A stretch of 7,621 bases of DNA from positions 1-7,621 of the forward strand of contig JABMOP010000153.1 of the NCBI GenBank assembly GCA_013204125.1, in the 5' to 3' direction. Shown in pieces: positions 6,342 to 7,621 of this stretch. The translations under genes and the position numbers were made by a program. This DNA is from Rhodospirillales bacterium (GTDB taxonomy: Bacteria; Pseudomonadota; Alphaproteobacteria; Rhodospirillales; UBA2165). Under the pieces are notes generated by a model. It saw only the letters and a list, made by a program, of their open reading frames with translations, searched no databases and was not told the origin of the DNA. Every line of letters starts with the position of its first letter. Positions within the stretch are counted from its first letter, which is position 1.

Positions 6342-7621
6342 ATGGAGCGGAATTGGGCGCTGCCGGTAATTTTTACCGTCATGGTACTGGCCGGTGCGGG
6401 GCTATATTCCGCCCGTGTGGTGCAGCCACTCATCGCCCTACTCGGACTGGGAATCATCTGGATATCGCTCTTGCCGGGCGCAATATACTTGGCATCGCGC
6501 GACCCTGTGCCAATTCCCTTTATCCCAGCCACTGGGCTTTTTTACGCCGTATTCTTTGGCTTGCCGGTATTTACCATTCCGATAGCTTGGAAAGACGCTT
6601 CGTCAATAATCCTATACCGCCGTGCAATATTGCCCGATATTCGGGCAGAGGTTCTGGTAGTCGTACTTGTGGGGATCGTAGGCTTAATTGCGTCATTCTA
6701 TGTTTCACGACATTATATTTTTAAAAGGCTTGTACAATTCCGATTTCCAAATTCGATGGATCAATCAAACATTAAACCACTGCTGTGGTTACTGTTAATT
6801 TCTCACCAGGTTTTTAAATTCGATTCCGCCTTGTTTAACGTGTTCTCCATCGGCCAGTTTCTTGATCCGGCGGGATATGTTGCCTTTGGCGGGCTCTATT
6901 TATTATGGCAACGTAAGTCGCTGCATCGTACAGAGACGCTTCTTTTGGTATTGGTTTTTTTTCCAATTGAAATTTATTTGCGTCTCAGGTTTTTGTTTCT
7001 CACAGATGTCATATATTTTTTGATATTCATTATATTTATCCTCTGGCGGGAACAAAAATATGGCGTCTTGAGTCTATGCGCCGTCGCAATATTTCTTATA
7101 TTGTCGACTTATAATGTTAGTGGCGCTGTTCGATGGAAACCACAATCTGGTATTGAAAAACTCATAATTGCCGCAAAGACGTATACCGAATTGATGATAT
7201 ACGGAAAGGAAGAATTAAGGCGTGGTGAGTTTCTTGTGCTCAAAGATAATCGGGGTGGAAACGTTTATTTTGAGGGAAAATTCGGCTCGCTGGTCAAGAG
7301 AACAAGTCAGCTTTGGGTGTTTCATATTGTCGATGACAAAGCCCCACAGACGACGCCGTATTGGCAGGGAGAATCCTACCTTCCTATATTCACATCATTT
7401 ATTCCAAGGGCGATTTACCCAGGGAAAAGGGAGGAACGAGTTGGCTATAAGTTTGGTTCGGATTTTGGCTTTATACTCCCAGAGGACAGACATATGTCCA
7501 TCAATTTGCCTTGGATTACTGAAATGCTGGTTAACTTCGGAAAACAAGGCGTGATATTTGGCATGATTTTAGGGGGCGTGTTTTTAGCCTTTCTCGACCG
7601 CCTCTTTAATGCGCGGAAAGC
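6342..7621 (+). CDS. Wzy-like polysaccharide polymerase, multi-pass membrane protein, 3' end outside the window
   Basis: The frame is open for 426 codons from the ATG at 6342 to the right edge without a stop, so the gene is partial at its 3' end. The protein has about nine hydrophobic segments before residue 257 (near 7-23, 28-50, 63-83, 103-121, 146-155, 170-189, 198-220, 221-235 and 241-256). A long hydrophilic stretch of about 140 residues follows, then another membrane segment at about 401-418. That layout, with one large periplasmic loop near the C-terminus, is typical of O-antigen and exopolysaccharide polymerases. The loop contains GESYLPIFTSFIPRAIYPGK (343-362), and a final WITEMLVNFGKQGVIFGMIL segment (391-410) resembles loop blocks I associate with such polymerases. 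It follows the UDP-GlcNAc dehydrogenase by 70 bases, which fits a surface-polysaccharide locus. The sequence family is highly variable, so polymerase rather than O-antigen ligase or another glycan membrane protein is inferred. G+C falls sharply within the gene. Confidence 0.75.
   Translation, partial: MERNWALPVIFTVMVLAGAGLYSARVVQPLIALLGLGIIWISLLPGAIYLASRDPVPIPFIPATGLFYAVFFGLPVFTIPIAWKDASSIILYRRAILPDIRAEVLVVVLVGIVGLIASFYVSRHYIFKRLVQFRFPNSMDQSNIKPLLWLLLISHQVFKFDSALFNVFSIGQFLDPAGYVAFGGLYLLWQRKSLHRTETLLLVLVFFPIEIYLRLRFLFLTDVIYFLIFIIFILWREQKYGVLSLCAVAIFLILSTYNVSGAVRWKPQSGIEKLIIAAKTYTELMIYGKEELRRGEFLVLKDNRGGNVYFEGKFGSLVKRTSQLWVFHIVDDKAPQTTPYWQGESYLPIFTSFIPRAIYPGKREERVGYKFGSDFGFILPEDRHMSINLPWITEMLVNFGKQGVIFGMILGGVFLAFLDRLFNARK

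Noticed and set aside
6353..6724. 123-codon forward frame and nearby short frames at the start of the membrane-protein gene
   Set aside because: The frame from 6342 continues open to the window edge and gives a coherent membrane protein, so these are out-of-frame shadows.
7222..7554. 110-codon forward frame near the right edge
   Set aside because: It overlaps the large-loop region of the polymerase-like gene in another frame. The product has no hydrophobic pattern or motif that would favour it.

Overview
The window is a run of seven genes, all on the + strand. Gaps between them are 10 to 70 bases, and no stretch over about 300 bases lacks a gene. The moderate-to-high G+C coding style, the rsmB-like gene directly followed by a signal-less heparinase II/III family gene, and the look of the proteins suggest an alphaproteobacterium, perhaps Rhodospirillales-like. 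This is an inference from gene order and family; no rRNA or other marker is present to confirm it.

Layout. Bases 1-60 hold the last 19 codons of an unidentified gene. Bases 71-1078 encode a short pyruvate kinase-like protein with the catalytic barrel and B domain but no C-terminal domain. Bases 1104-1841 encode an integral membrane TSUP (TauE/SafE) anion permease. Bases 1886-3187 encode an RsmB-type 16S rRNA m5C methyltransferase (NusB-like domain plus SAM methyltransferase). Bases 3252-4886 encode a heparinase II/III family protein, probably starting at TTG. Bases 4943-6271 encode a WbpA-type UDP-N-acetylglucosamine 6-dehydrogenase. Bases 6342-7621 are an open frame that runs off the right edge. 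It encodes a multi-pass membrane protein resembling a Wzy-type polysaccharide polymerase.

How the genes work together. The right third looks like the start of a surface-polysaccharide locus: the dehydrogenase would make UDP-GlcNAcA for an acidic amino sugar, and the membrane protein would polymerise repeat units in the periplasm. The middle part (rsmB, heparinase) is a common alphaproteobacterial pair that in my memory is usually followed by purH. Here polysaccharide genes follow instead. The left part (pyruvate kinase-like protein plus TSUP permease) has no clear pathway.

Most worth a second look: the C-domain-less pyruvate kinase homologue with altered active-site neighbours; the steep G+C drop inside the polymerase gene (about 60% to 30-40%); the ambiguous heparinase start, where a good ribosome site and ATG lie one frame off; and the replaced synteny after the heparinase gene. 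I see no CRISPR array, tRNA, rRNA, insertion sequence or convincing terminator, and nothing that amounts to a clear new system.
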